DNA of 64,000 nt, taken from positions 51,642,830 to 51,706,829 of the forward strand of contig NC_134454.1 of NCBI RefSeq assembly GCF_030867145.1, written 5' to 3'. Positions 14,261-27,299 of this stretch are shown here, piece after piece (the stretch's first letter is position 1; the number at the start of each line of letters is the position of its first letter). The position numbers and the translations under genes were made by a program. The notes beneath the pieces were generated by a model that worked only from the letters and a program-made list of their open reading frames with translations, made no database searches and was not told the DNA's origin. The stretch comes from Opisthocomus hoazin. Taxonomy: Eukaryota > Chordata > Aves > Opisthocomiformes > Opisthocomidae.

Positions 14261-14901
14261 TGTCTCGATTTTGGCTGAGCTAGAGTTAATTTTCTTCCCA
14301 GCACCTGCTGTACTTTGGATTTAGTATGACAAGAATTTTGATAACACTAATATTTTTAGTTGCTGCTAAGAAATTAGAGGCTTTTTTCAGTCTCCCTTAT
14401 TCAGCTAATGAGCAGGCGTGCAGGAGCTGGGAGGAAGCACAGCCAGGCAGACAGCCCAGGCTGGCCAGTGGAAATATTCCATATCATAGACATCATATTC
14501 AGTTTATTAATGTGGACTGGTGCAAGGGTAGGACTCTCTCATTTCTGAGGGTTCAAATCCTCTCTTGTCCAGGAGTTTGGTCTTTTTCATGGATTTTGCA
14601 AAATTCGCAAAATCCAGGTGATCTGAGTTCCGTGTTAGCTGCCTGGGGACTGGCTGAGAATAAGTTATCACGTGGTGAGAACGATGTATTGTACATAGTC
14701 TGTTTTGCAAAATCATTATTATCTTTATTACTATTAATAGTAGTAGTATCTCATTTGTTGTCTTATTAAACTGTTGATATCTCAACCCATTAGTTTGGCC
14801 TTTTGTCCATTTCTCCTCCTCATCCCGCTGTGAGGGAAGGGGAGTGGTGGGCAAGTGGCTGCCTGCTGTTTAGTTGCCAGCTGCCGGTTTAAACCACAAC
14901 A
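14261..14901 (+). mobile_element. Solo LTR (641 bp), avian ERVL-like superfamily
   Basis: It begins TGTCTCGATTTTGGCTGAG and ends AAACCACAACA, giving TG...CA ends. Between them are TAGAGTTAATTTT, GGATTTAGTATGA, a TATTCCATATCAT block, a run of ATTATTATT-like bases, TATTAAACTG as a plausible polyadenylation signal near 14764, ATCTCAACCCA, and a TTTAGTTGCCAGCTG end. This is the plan I know from a very common bird LTR. It lies inside an older LINE that continues on both sides. The bases directly flanking the ends do not form an obvious target duplication. Confidence 0.85.
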
Positions 14902-15030
14902 AAGCTAACTCCAAGAGGTACTTCTTCCAGTAGCTAAACTGTGGAAACTGTGATGGTTCAAAATGTGCAGATCTTCAGGTAGTCACTAAGCAAATTCAAG
15001 AAAGAAAAATTGTTTGATGCATACCCAGAT
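14902..15030 (+). mobile_element. Ancient LINE, part 2 (3' end region)
   Basis: Immediately after the LTR, the sequence reads AGAGGTACTTCTTCC, then CTAAACTGTGG, then GTGATGGTTCAAA and AAGCAAATTCAAGAAAG. This matches the generic end of CR1/L3 ORF2 ('...KYFFT--VN-LWN-...--DGSK-FK-QLDKFKK'), the part expected to follow the sequence left of the LTR. Together with 13105-14258 it is one LINE copy split by a later insertion. Confidence 0.6.
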
Positions 15031-17254
15031 TTCTCTTGGAAAATACCTTCCCAAAGTCTGGGAGGGTACTCATGGGAAGTTAATACTGTGCATTTGCCCT
15101 GTTCTTATTCACCTCCTTATTAACAGCAAAGACAGGGTAGTGGGCTCAGTATGGTCACTCCTGTGTCACTAAGTGTTCAGGAAAGTCATTTTCCCATCAT
15201 CCTATTCCTCTCCCTGGGGAGGAACTTGCCCATGAACACTTACAAGGCCATCTTAACATCTCTCCCTGAATCTGTGCTTTTCCACAAGTCCTACAAAAGA
15301 ACTTGACGGATGAGCAGACAGTTTTTGTACTAACCTTGCCAATTGTGATGGCGTGTTTCTTTGTCTTCTACTAACTTGTCTGTCTTGTCTTCTGCTTAGA
15401 TTGTGAGACCTTTTGAGTAGAAGCATTTTCTAATCTGTGTTTTTGCAGCACCAAGGAACAAGGGACACTAGTTTCTGATTAGGGATTCTAAGGGTATGAA
15501 GATTGTGGTAATTAATGTGATGAAGAATATCAGAAATTGTTTTTTAAATATGCAAAATAATTTTGTTTGGGATTTGCAGCTGTGTGGAATTTGAGGTTTC
15601 AAAACATGCAAGTTTCTTTGAAATGGGGGTGAGAACAATCTGAGTAGCTTTCTTCATGATAAACATATATTAGCATAACAGGAGTTCCCTAAGGAAATTC
15701 TATTATGGATAAGGCACAGAATCTTTCTTCAGTCAAAGGGGTTTATGTATCTTAACTCTTTGCCAGCTTTAGATGCACTAAGAATAACCAGGAGGAAACT
15801 GGAGTATAAAGAACTAAGAATACAATATTCATTGAATAGTATTCCTGAACCAAAGCTGATGTTGTTGCTTTTATATTGCTTGCGCCCCTAAGACCAAAGT
15901 TCTCTAAAAAGAAGAGTGGAAAATGTAGCTTCAGGCAAACTCCAAGCCATTCAGATAGACTTTTACTGAAACAGAGAGGCTGATGTTGATGTCTCCACTA
16001 CAAAGCTGTCACTGTTTACAATGCTGAACTATCATGATTTGGGTAGTGTTCATACATGTATTTTGTTGTGTTTATATGGCACCCTGAAGGGTACCTACTG
16101 GGATAATATATGTCAAAAATCCTGGGTCACTTTATTCAACAAAAATTGGGTTATTAAGGTGAAAGGCTTCTTTAACAACAACCAAAGATTTATTCAGCTT
16201 CCAATTACTCATCTCAGAACTTGCTATATGCATAAGAATAGCAGGGGAAATGCTGCTGTAGAAGTTACTTCTTTCAGATTCTATTAAAACTGTAATAGCC
16301 TGCTTCCATTATACATTTTCCTGTATATTTCAATCAACATGTCACTTAGCTGCTGCTCCTGAAGTGCACTTAATATTTTCATTAAAATCAATAAAGCTAA
16401 GAAATGACAAGGGTGCAGGTGGATGCAAGCAATTAGACTTCTGCTATATGTATTGTTAACTAGCAGTTGGAAAAAGAAGCTTCATTCAACACCTGTCCCA
16501 TTCCTTTTGAATGGCAGCTAACAGAAATCCACTTAGCCAGCTTTTGTCTGCTTACTTTGCTGACAGATGATGTGAAGAAGTAGACAGTTATAGGGCCAGT
16601 AATTCAGAATTAATTTTCCCTTCAAAAGAGTGATGTGGACAACCGAGTGCAGTAATGGTACCTGCTCAGAATTCAGGGGGTAAACAAGATAATTTGAGAT
16701 GATGGCAAGGAAATAAAAGCTCTATAAGGGTTTGCTCCTCGCACGGCTCGCAAAAGCACACTCACTAGCACTTTTTATCCACCTCAAATGAAAGTCAGAA
16801 GAGTTAATCACTCAAGTATTAGCCTGATGTACTTTTGTGTATGGTAGGATTGAAAAGGAAGCAAATAAAATAAGAAACTGAGGATTATGCCCCACCCCAA
16901 TATTAAAAATACGTACAGAAAGACAGCACCTAAGCCACACAGCGACTGTTTATCAATCATATTTTCAGAACACGCTGCAAATTAGAGGGAGCTGTTGGAT
17001 GTACATGAGCTGCATATTTGCAGTCAAGGTAAGTCATCGTATATTCAATCATTCAGCAACATTTTTTCATCCTGTCACCTGTACAGCACTAACCAGGGTG
17101 GACCTCATCACTGAGGGAAAAATGTAGTGTGGAAAACACCATTGCCTACAGAGGAGCCAAATGCGGCGATTCACCCTCTAAGTGTGCAGAGGTTTATGTG
17201 GAAACTGGAAGCCACAAGCCTGCACTCAGTGCTCCAGATGTGCTGTTAAGTTAC

Positions 17255-17257
<3 letters not shown>
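15031..17257. other. AT-rich sequence with a possible old LINE/MIR-type tail
   Basis: No gene recognised. Near 15385-15470 the plus strand reads TTAGATTGTGAGACC, then CTGTGTTTTTGCAGCACC and GGAACAAGGGACAC. This follows the order of the 'agactgtaagctc...cagcacctagcac' 3' end found in old L2/MIR-like amniote repeats. The match is weak and from memory. The rest shows nothing. Confidence 0.3.

Positions 17258-17289
<32 letters not shown>
17258..17289. repeat. (CA)16 microsatellite
   Basis: Sixteen uninterrupted CA dinucleotides counted directly. Likely length-polymorphic. Confidence 0.98.
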
Positions 17290-17292
<3 letters not shown>

Positions 17293-19100
17293 GAAGAACC
17301 AAGGTAGGATCTGAAAACATTTGAGAAAATTGAACATGAAGAAAGATCTGCCTGGGTGTTTTCTTTCTCTGTACTATAAGTACATATACAGGTATGAACA
17401 TTTCAAGACTATGTCAAAAAGAAACGGAACTTTCTCTTTTGAACATCTGATGCCTCTGAGGAAGCCAAATTTGTGGTCTTTTTTTCCAAAGCCTTTCAGA
17501 GCAGTGTAGACAGTTGTCTATTAGTACAGACACATGAACCTGGAATTGGATATCTCTATTGATCTCTGGCTCTCTAACTCCTGAATGTGGTTCTAGAGGG
17601 AGTTCATGGGACTATTCATGGGACAGCCGCCAGACCAGGCTGTATTTGGAGCCTGATGCCTCGCAATCTTTCTTTCACCTCTCTGCGACTTTCAGTCCTA
17701 CTCAGTCACACAATAAAATTATTACTATTTGGCTGTTTACACTGCACTCTAAAAGCTACATCTTGCAAAACACATGGAGCTGTTTAGTACCTAAGTAGTA
17801 TTTGCTGTGACTGCACTCTATAAGAGCCCAAGAAAGGGAGTGGACTACTCTCCAGTACACTTCATGATTCAGTCTTGTTTATCTCATATATGAGGGATTT
17901 CTGGGACCCAGTCTTGTACCAAAATGTTAGAGCGAAGACCAGGTTCAGGCTCCTCACAAAACTCCGTTACTTTTGTGTATGTCGTGCACAGTTAGGGTCT
18001 TCCAGGGAAGACTACCTGCTCTTCAGGTTTACTGCAAAGTATAGTGTTGGCAAGTTGCCAGAGCTGGAAAGTTTGCAGATGTGGGACTGAGAAAAGCTCA
18101 TATCCAAGCTTCTCGCTATCACACCTCTCTCCCTGAACACCCTGAAGCTTGGGTGTGCTTAGAATGCGCAGTCAGTGGGCACCAACAGCAACCTCCTGGG
18201 ACTGCAGCAGGGCTGTACTTCATCACTGGCCAAGGTGAGCAGCCGCTACGATGGTAAGTCTATGCATACACTCCTCCTGTGTGTCAGACATGGTGTTCAC
18301 AGGCTGTGCTTTATGACAATGCAGTGCTCAGTCTCAGCACGGTGTCCTTCCCCCAACTCCATCACCATCCTGCACCAGCCTGGCTTACAGTACAGGCTGC
18401 GCAAACCACTGCCCTCTCTTCCTGTAAATCAGATCACATCAGACAAGAAATACGTGCTGAAGTGTTTCTCTTTTCTTTCTTTCTTCCTCCAGCCATGATA
18501 CTCTGTTTAGTTATGTCAGATCATACCCAGTCCTCCAAAGATCTGTAGACTGTTTTCTGTAGAGCTTATAAGAAGTTGTCCAGGAATGTGTGCAAGCACA
18601 TCATTTTAAATTGTACAAATAACTGCGCAGGATCAGAGCCTTTGTTTGCAAACCCCTTGTTGTGCAACTCATGCGCTTTATGTATTTGAGGAAAACTTCT
18701 GTACACTCTGAGATCTGTTAAAATAATCATGTTCTTATAACCAACTGTAACAGAACACCAACTATCCTCTCTGATGTTTTCATGGAAAAGAATAGGCCTT
18801 GTGAGAGGGCAGCATACTTTTCGCAGACCTAGGCTGTCTCCAGCTACAATGTTCCATGTAATACGCACTCACTCATCATTCATACGGGGTTTATTTCAGA
18901 TTTACATTGACAAGACTGAGATCAGAATCTAGCCCAGTCTGTGTATGAAGGTCAGGTGATAAGGAGTTGCCATGGTAATGGCTTATTCTTTTGAATAGCA
19001 GGGTAACCACTTCAGATAAATCCTGTATCTCCTGACATCAAATTAAATCTCTTCCTGTCATGATCCTCACTGACTTGTTGAACTTGAAAGCAGAAATCCG
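17290..19100. other. No gene recognised
   Basis: Moderately GC-rich for this window between 17.5 and 18.5 kb. An open frame at 18175-18498 contains a GATGGTAAGT splice-donor-like string at about 18250, but the translated peptide resembles nothing I know and I cannot support an exon. No repeat tail seen. Confidence 0.35.
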
Positions 19101-20251
19101 TATTATTTTGATTTGCCCTGGATAAATGCCAGGTGCCCACCAAAACTGCTCTATCACTCCCCCTCCTCAGCTGGTCAGGGGAGAGGAAATAGGATGTAAG
19201 TCTCGCGGGTGGAGATAAGGACAGGGAGAGATCACTCACCAATTGCTGTCACAGATAAAACAGGCTGAACTTGGGGAGAAAAGAAAGCTTAATTTATCAT
19301 CAGTCAAGTCACAGCAGGAGAATGAGAAAACAATTAAGTCTTAAAATACCTTCCCCCCACCTCTTCCTTCTACCCGGGCTCAGCTTCATCCCTAATTTCT
19401 CTCCCTCCTCCCCCCAAGAAGCACATGGGGACGAGGAATGGGGGTTATGGTCAGTTCATCACACATCTTTGCCTCTCCTTCCTCCTCAGGGGGAGGACTC
19501 CTCACACTCTGCCCCTGCTCCAGCCTGAAAGTCCCTCTCACGGGAGACAGTTCTCCACAAACTCTCCAACATGAGTCCTTTCCATGGCCTGCAGCTCTTC
19601 ACAAACTACCTCATTGTGAGTCCTTTCCCACGGGGTGCAGTCCTTCAGGAACAGGCTACTCCAGTGTGGGTCCCCCACAGGGTCACAAGACCTGCTAGCA
19701 AACCTGCTCCAGCATGGTCTTCTCTCTGCACGGGTCCACAGGTCCTGGCAGGACCCTGCTCCAGTGCGGGCTCCCCATGGGCTCACAGCTTGCTTCAGAC
19801 ATCCACCTGCTCCAGCGTGGGGTCCCTTCCATGGGCTACAGGTGAATATCTGCTCCACCGTGGACCTCCATGGACTGCAGCGGAACAACCTACCTCACCA
19901 TGGTCTTTATCACGAGCCCCAAGGGAAAACTCTCTGCTCCAGCATCTCAGGCACCTCCTCCCCCTCCTCCTTCACTACCTTGGTGTCTGCAGAGTTGTTT
20001 TTCTCACATTATCTCACTCCTCTCTCTTGACTGCCATTTTAACAGCAGTTTTTTTTCCCCTTCTTAAATGTGTTATCACAGAGGTGCTACCATCGTGGCT
20101 GACTGGCTGGGCCTTGGTCAGGAGCAGGTCCCTCTTAGAGCCAGCTGGCACTAGCTGTATCAGACATGGGGGAAACTTCTCGCATCTTCTCGCAGAAGCC
20201 ATTCCTATAGCCGCCCCCCCCCCCAAAACCTTGCCATGCAGACCTGTAACA
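19101..20251 (-). mobile_element. Solo LTR (~1.15 kb) with internal minisatellite
   Basis: This is the same LTR family as 48861-49999 and the outer element at 61208-62930. On the plus strand it runs from an eroded TGTTGTGGGTTG-like start through CCCTGGATAAATGCC, CTATCACTCCCCCTCCTCAGCTGG and a CTTGGGGA segment. A block of repeated CTGCTCCA / CATGGGCTGCAG words follows, then TTGGTGTCTGCAGAG, TTAAATGTGTTATC and GAGCCAGCTGGCACTAG, ending near CTGTAACA. The orientation is therefore minus. The left end is decayed and no target duplication can be read. An 11-base C tract lies at 20214-20224. Confidence 0.75.
19560..19960 (-). repeat. Degenerate tandem block inside the LTR
   Basis: Words such as CTGCTCCA(G/C)C(A/G)TGG, CCATGG(G/A)CTGCAG and GGGTCACAAG recur about every 40-60 bases through this part of the LTR. 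Equivalent blocks occur at about 49210-49560 and 61590-61795. The arrangement keeps long frames open on both strands, which explains a 259-codon plus-strand frame at 19571-20350 that is not a gene. Confidence 0.6.
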
Positions 20252-22529
20252 CTTCTGCGAAATAGATCTACTTTATTGAATCTGATCTTACTGTTGTATT
20301 TGGTAATGCTCATCTTGTGGCAACATACGGTTTGTTGTTCTACTGTTTGAAAAGAAGTCATGTGTTTAGATTGCTAGCATGACCTCAAAGTAAATTTGAA
20401 TCGCGTCAGTATCAGAAGTTCATCGGCTACTAGTTTTTCAGGTACTGCTAATATGTAAGTCTGTGAATTGTTGCCGTATCATTATAGCCATGATGTTCTC
20501 TTCCTAAAACTGGCTAAGTGGAAAGGATTGATGGGCACCGAGTTGCAATCTGACATCAGGACTTAATTATACCTTTAGAGACAGAAAAAATGAGAAGTGA
20601 AAAGTAATTGAACTGAATGTCTGATAAAGCTATAATCAAAACAAAAATGTATTTTTTCACTTGTGTATAACTACATAAGAGATTTGTTGGTAGAAAATAA
20701 AAAGTTGGAAATAAAAATTTGTGTTTACAAACTTACGTGGAAGTATGAAGTTTTATTTAGATATGGAGCAAGTTTTCTCATAATCCATCTTTTATGACTT
20801 CTAGAGAAATCTGCAGTTTCTTAAGACACATATCAGCTAGTCTAAAGTTTTCCTATTTTCAAGACTGAGCTGAAGAATGGCTTCTCCACAGAAATATTTT
20901 TGCAACAAAATCTAGTACTGGGTTTAAAGCAGAACTATGGGCACAAATGTATACTGCCTCCATTTGCTTGCTATGCATGGCATGTCTGTTGTTGGTGCCT
21001 TTTTTCCCCAGCTAATGTATTCACGTCATACACTTGCCCTGCAGCACTGAGCATTTTTAAGTAAATTTACCCCAGTCCCCATATTTCCGTAGCAGTGAGG
21101 TCTCAACACAGAGATGTCCATCTGTTCTGGCCTCACTCTGAGAGCAAGCCCATGATGGTACTTTCCATTGCAGATGAAAAAAATATGAGCTGTGACACAC
21201 AACAAACATTTGGTTCTTGTTCTTCTGAAGCCTGTTATGACAACCACTTTTAACATATTTTTCTACTCCTTTTGTTATTTTTAATGGTGCCTGCGGGTTA
21301 AGTGACAAAATTTACTCATTTTTACCTTTAATTCTTCTTGTTTTCACTGCTCAAGGTTCAGAAGACTATTTTTTTTTGTCTTCATAAATAATAATTTTCA
21401 TAATAATTTTTGCTAATGAAAGATGATACATTCAGAAGCATTTTTTCTTTTTTTTTTAAACTGAGATGTTTGTTCTAGGTTTCGCTTTCTCCTTAAAAAC
21501 TTTAGCTTTCTATATTTAAGGGTAAAAAAAATTGTCCACATAAATAATTTACATTGGTGCTGATCAGTACAGAGAAGAAACATTCTCCTAGTTTGACTGA
21601 TGACTGAAGACACAATCCAATGTGGATAACGCATATAATTAGAGCTAATTCTCAGGAGTATGACAAATCATATTAAGCAAAATTAACTTTATGACTTGCT
21701 ACTGATACTAGTTGCTAAATATAGCAGTTGTGGATATCAGATAACTATCTTACTTCAGAGAGACATTATATATATAAATATGTATGCCGAAATAGATCAG
21801 AACACACAAGGAAGTGGTAGAGAGTCTAAATATGTTCATCAAAGTCACTTATTTCATTATATGGAAATGCAGGTCCAAGACTCTTAGGTGAAAGTTTACT
21901 CCACACATGGCCCCAGTCTTGTGATCACAAATATGTCCGTCTTTCCTAAGACGTAGTTGTATTATTTATATTCATAAAGATTTGTTTAATCAGAGTTATT
22001 ATTTCAAATGTCCAGGAAATGCCCACCAACTAAACCACTAATCTTCTTTCTACTGGTAATGTTAGCAGCTTCTCTTTCTGCAGTTTATTCTGCATTCAAG
22101 TGGTAGAAGTCAACATTCACATTTTCGAATTTACCAGAGACTCATGACAACGGAGTGTTAGGATCTGTGTAACTGCCAGCAACATTGTTTGTGAATACAC
22201 CCCAAACAGCTGAGAAGTAAGACACATCTGGTCTGCGCATGAGTGCATCATACAAATAACTAAGTCAAGAAGTCTATGACTTTCTAAGCACTATAGCAGC
22301 AGTTACATTGTCAACTCTGCTTCTACAGTCCTCAGTACTCTTCTGAAATTCAAGCACAGCTTCTGAGTTTCCTGAAAATAGGGTACTGGCTACATATGCT
22401 TACATGGATGAGCATGGATGGTTTTGTCAGTTACTCTCCTACCAGGTTCTGATATACAATACTTATTAACTTGTGCAGGAAATAGTTGTCAGACAACCTG
22501 GCAAGGGGAAATGACCACAGATAGTGACT
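20252..22529. other. AT-rich sequence, nothing recognised
   Basis: Unique-looking AT-rich DNA with poly-T runs near 21370 and 21450. No repeat tail or exon is evident to me. Confidence 0.4.
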
Positions 22530-22750
22530 TGAGAGGTCCAGGTTGAGCATCAGGAAGACAACATTTCACTTGGAGGGTAGCAGAGCACAGGAAGGCTCCA
22601 GCTGCAGATGCTAGGGAATCTCAGAAGTCTTTCACATTCAGCTAGACAATACCAGGAGTGTCCTGGTCTAGTGCTGGTGACAAACGTGCAGGAGTTTGGG
22701 CTGAAGGATCTGTAGGTCTTTTCCAATCAGCATTTTCATGATTCTGGGAA
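22530..22750 (+). mobile_element. Decayed CR1 LINE 3' end
   Basis: The plus strand contains CATCAGGAAGACAACATTTC, an acidic 'LEG--AEHRKAPA' equivalent, TGTCCTGGTCTAG and GGATCTGTAGGTCTTTTCCA, and ends in TTTTCATGATTCTG. This is the order of a CR1 3' end, including the terminal AT(T)CTG word. It is strongly diverged. Confidence 0.65.
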
Positions 22751-25600
22751 AATGATATAGTTAAGAAAAGTACACAACCATTTTAACATTACAGTTTTTC
22801 AGTATTTTCCTTTTCATCTTTAAAATACCTAATCCAAAGGAACAGCTAAAATAAATACTAAAAAAATAAGGGAAATGGCTACTATTACCTATAATCCCTA
22901 TTAATGTGTAAAGGATGAAAAAATTTGCCAGCCTGTAGGACTGAGGGCTGTGAACAAGCTAAAAGAAAGAAGCCGAAGTATAAAGTAGCTGAAGCAACAG
23001 AAAACACATTTTTAAAAGGTATAATAAAACATATATAGACTAGAGTTTCTGGTTTATAGATAAAACCATTGCTCTGTTTGGTTAAAATAGTGATCTCCAG
23101 TGGGCAATAATACTACTTAATGGTCCCTTTCCCAACCCGGAAGGCAATTACTTCTTTCCCACTGTAAACCTCAACAAGAGTAATATGTGCGTATATATTC
23201 CTATTTATGGACCAGAATTAATTTGCAATAGCACAACAAATCATACAGCCATGGAAAATACAGATATAAACAAACGAATAGATATAAATAACACAGATAT
23301 ACAATATTGCCATCAATATCTTTCCATAAAGAAGAAAATCACACTATAACATGCTCTTTTCTTCATGCCCAAAACGCAAGAATAATGCAAAAAACACATC
23401 AGTTGTCTGCCCAGACACCATTCCCTTGCTCTTGTAAGAAAAGTGCAGTATACTAGCAACATTACAAAATTATTTTGTCATCCAAAAGAATCTGAAAAAG
23501 TTGACAGGAGATCTTTTTCAAAGTCTTCTTTAATGTTTCAAAGTGCTTTAGCAGCTGCCTTCTTCATCTTTATTTTGCAGCATTCACACTCCCTCTCATC
23601 AGCCTGTTTTCTAATGTGCTGAACAAAGCAGGACTGATCATATGGGTACCATTTCAGTTGTGTCTGGGGCATCTGGCTTTAAAAGCACTGTCCATTGGTC
23701 TGTTTTTCTCAGCAGGATCAAAGCCTCTCTCTGCTTTAAGCTCTGAGGAGTTATAACGTTGCATGTGTACGATCAAGAAACTCTTATTTTTTCCATTTCC
23801 TGGAAATCTCCCAAGAGAATAAATCACACATCCAAGTCTGGGGTTGAGAGAGATGCTTAGAGAAAGTAAGATTCATATCAGTTTGTGCACAAAATCTCAG
23901 CACATCACGAAGAGACAGGGGGGGAAAAAAAGCTGACCCGCAACAGATAACGCTTCATCTAAGTGAGATGAAGATCTGTTCATAACCAAGAAGCAAGGTA
24001 CTGTTGAACTTTTGTTAGAACACTTCATGAATATCCAGCCTGCCCAAGTGGGTGTGGAAGAAGCTAGGCCTCTAAAACAACCCACCTACTCTCTCAAAGG
24101 TCTGCCAAAGTAGCAAAGATAACAGGTCTTCCAACAACACCCCAGTTGCATCTCAGCCATGACTTTATTGATTGGAAAAGGCATTTCTTCTTTACGTTCT
24201 GTCACATTTTACACTCCTCATACATTTATACTTCCAATATTTCACCAGAACCGCCAAGCCGCCAAAAGTCACTGTGACACTTCTCTTTAAATTCGTGTCA
24301 TCTGTGGAGCAGATGGTTCTGAATGTGCTCCTTAAGTGATTCAAGAGGTTTCCCTCTCACACAACAGAGCTCACGCACACTGTAGAATTTCTCAAGTGTA
24401 CCAGGACAAATCCTTCCCTAACCCACAGGAGATTAACATGACAGGTAGCACACCCATCCTGCAAAATCGTCTATGCAGAGCCGTATCACACTCTCACCTG
24501 CCAAGGCTCACCACTCACCCTGACTATTCATGACACACAGGGGATGACCTCAGCCTATTTTAATCTGCAGTGAAGGTATTTTGAGCTTCCCTCAGGACAT
24601 GGTCCTTGCTTGGTAACACCAATGCCTCTCCCCAAGCAAAACAGGAGGTTACCAAAATACAAGCGTCTTGTGGTTTAATGCTAAATTAGCAAGATTTTTC
24701 TCCCTGTTATGCTGAACTACAAATAAATATATCAAGTTTTCCAGCAAAATGCCTTCCTAGGTTTGCTTAATTCCATTAGACAGTGTGAAATGATGCATTC
24801 TAGCTGTACAGAATGGTAAACAGAATGGGAAGTGTTTCTGAGCATGGTGCGGATGGGGTAGGAAAATCAATAGTTTGTGAGGGAAAGCTTCCAGCAATAT
24901 AGATTGTTTGAACTACTTACCATTATGTCAAATTCACTTTAGCATCAGCAAACAGACACACCGTAAGATGAATATTGAAAGAATCACTATGTCTCCTGTT
25001 TGCATTTAAAGGCCTAAAGTTGTATAGATTTTTGTAATCAACTAAGTCTTTATAATTCAGTAATAAGGTTTTTATTTAACCCTTAAATAGTTGATGGACC
25101 AAGTATTCTTTTTGCAATCTGAATCAGGCAGAAGCCCAGTAACTTTTTTAGATATAAAGTTTTCTTTCCTTTATTCACTCCCCTATGTATTATTTATAAC
25201 TTTTAGAAAACTCTCCTCTGTAGCAATCATTTTAGTCAAGAGACCTGAAAGAACCTGAGAGTATCATCTGAAAGCAAACATTCCCTACCTTGAAAAAAAA
25301 ACACTAAATATTATATGTGTTTGCTAATTTCCTTAAGGAAAATACAATTTCCTCTTAAAAATATATATTCAACGTGATAAATTTAAACATGCACATGGTG
25401 TTGAACAGAGGTGGAATTAAGCATTTGTTTTAAGTACTCTGTTGCAACAAAGGCTTGAAATAAGCGTGTAATTTATTTCACTATAAAAGACAAGTACCAT
25501 GATTTCAAATCAGCTAGTCTACTAAAATTAAGACCGCATTCTTCACATAAGGTTCATAGCTGGCCTGCATTTGCTCAGAACTGAGGAATCCATTCCATAT
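22751..25600. other. AT-rich sequence, nothing recognised
   Basis: No coding or repeat structure identified. Short open frames at 23897-24085 and 24336-24533 have no recognisable features. Confidence 0.4.
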
Positions 25601-25624
25601 TATTATTCACACAGGATTGTATTA

Positions 25625-27290
25625 AAAAGAAAGACTGTTGCATGGGGTTGTTGTGACCAAAGTGCAGGACCCGGCATTTGGCCTTGTCAAACCTCATACA
25701 CTTGGCCTCGGCCCATCGATCCAGCCTGTCCAGATCCCTCTGCAGGGCCTTCCTACCCTGAATCAGATTGACACTCCCATCCAACTAGGTGTCAGCTGCA
25801 AACTTACTGAGGGAGCACTCAATTCCCTCATCCAGATCATTGGTAAAGATATTAAACAAGACTGACCCCAAAAAAGTGCCCTGGAGAGCACCAGTTGTGA
25901 CTGGCTGCCAAATGGATTTAACTCCACGCACGACAACTGCCTGGGCTCTGCTGTCCAGCCAGTTTTTTACCCAGCAAAGAGTACACCTGTCTAAGCCATG
26001 AGCCACGAGTTTCCCCAGGAGGATGCTGTAGGAAGCAGTGTCAAAGGCCTTACTAATGTCCAGGTAGACAACATTGACAGCCTTTCCCTCGTCCACTAGG
26101 CGGGTCACCTGGTCATAGAAGGAGAGATCAGAGTGGTCAAGCAGGACCTGCCTTTCATGAACCCGTGCTGTCTGGGCCTGATTCCCTGGTTGTCGTTCAT
26201 ATGTCTGGTGAGTGCATTCAAGGTGACCCGCTCTATAATCTTCCCCAGCACCCAGGTCCAGCTGACAGGCCTGTAGTTCCCAGGATCCTCCTTCTGGTCC
26301 TTCTTGTAGGTGGGCGTCACACTGTCAAGCATCCAGTCATGTGGGACCTTCATTGCTAACCAGGACTGTTAATAGATGCTGGAGAGTAGCCTGGCCAGCT
26401 TCTCCGCCAGCTCCCTTCGTACTCTCAGGTGGATCCCATCCAGTCCCACTGACTTGTAAGTGTCCAGGTGGCATAGCAAGTCATTAAGTGCTTCTTCCTG
26501 GATTATGGGAGGTTTATTCTCCTCTCCATTCCTGTCTTCCAGCTCAGGGGGCTGACTACGCTGGGAATAACTAGTCTGAATATTAAAGACTGAGGCAAAG
26601 AAGGCATTAAGTACCTCAGCCTTTTCCTCATCCTTGGTGGTGATATTTCGCCCCACGTCCAATAAAAGATAGAGATTCTTCTTGGCCCTGTTTTTGTTGT
26701 TGATGTATTTGTCAAAACATTTGTTGTTACCTCTTACAACAGTGGCCAGATTGAGTTCTAGCTGGGCTTTTGTCTTTCTAATTTTGCCTCCACATGACCT
26801 AATGGGATCACTGTACTCTTCTTGAGTCTCCTGCCCCTTCTTCCAAAAGTGGTAAATTCTCATTTTTTCCCGGAGTCCCAGAAAATCCTCCCTGTTCAGC
26901 CAGGCTGGTCATCTTCCCCACCTTCGTCTTGCGGCACATGGGAACAGCCTGCTTCTGTGCCTTTAAGACTTCCACCTTGAAGAATGTCCAGCCTTCCTGG
27001 ACCTTCTCCCAAGGGACTCTCTCAACCAGTACTGAATGGGCCAAAGTCTGCCCTCCAGAAGTCCATGGTGGTGGTTTTGCTGACTCCCCTCTTTACTTCA
27101 CCACGAATCAAGAACTCTATCATTTCATGGTCACTAAGCCCAAGACTGCCTCCAACCACCACATATCCTACCAGTCCTTCTCTGTTAGTCAACAGCAGGT
27201 CAAGTGTGGCACCTCCTCCAGTAGACTCACTTACCAGCTGTGTCAAGAAGTTACCTTCCACAGACTCCAGGAACCTCCTGTAAATACCTA
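25625..27290 (-). pseudogene. Decayed CR1 ORF2 (endonuclease end to mid-RT)
   Basis: On the minus strand the pieces read in the correct order for CR1 ORF2. At 27261-27022 is the carboxy end of the APE-like endonuclease (LLLTNREGL and LSDHEMIEF, the last including the catalytic S-D-H). At 26863-26369 is the linker with ALLNAFFASVF-like sequence and SVGLDGIH. At 26353-26105 is the RT start ([21 protein letters not shown]), and at 26108-25785 is YLDISKAFD. At about 25790 the catalytic box reads FAADT in place of FADDT. At 25784-25575 are LDRLDRWAE and [10 protein letters not shown]. Frames change several times, so it is dead. The copy stops soon after the KCRVLHFG region and lacks the carboxy end of RT and the whole 3' UTR. 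Confidence 0.9.
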
Positions 27291-27299
27291 TTCATGTAG

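Noticed and set aside
14550..14560. GGTTCAAATCC, resembling a tRNA B box
   Set aside because: It is inside the solo LTR, there is no matching A box or acceptor stem, and no cloverleaf can be formed.
18175..18260. Possible exon ending at a GATGGTAAGT donor-like string
   Set aside because: No acceptor with a good polypyrimidine tract could be assigned and the peptide matches nothing known; a single GTAAGT string is common by chance.
19571..20350. 259-codon open reading frame on the plus strand
   Set aside because: It lies in the tandem block of an LTR, reads across LTR blocks that are related to 48861 and 61208, and its composition (S, P, L, T rich) follows the repeat.
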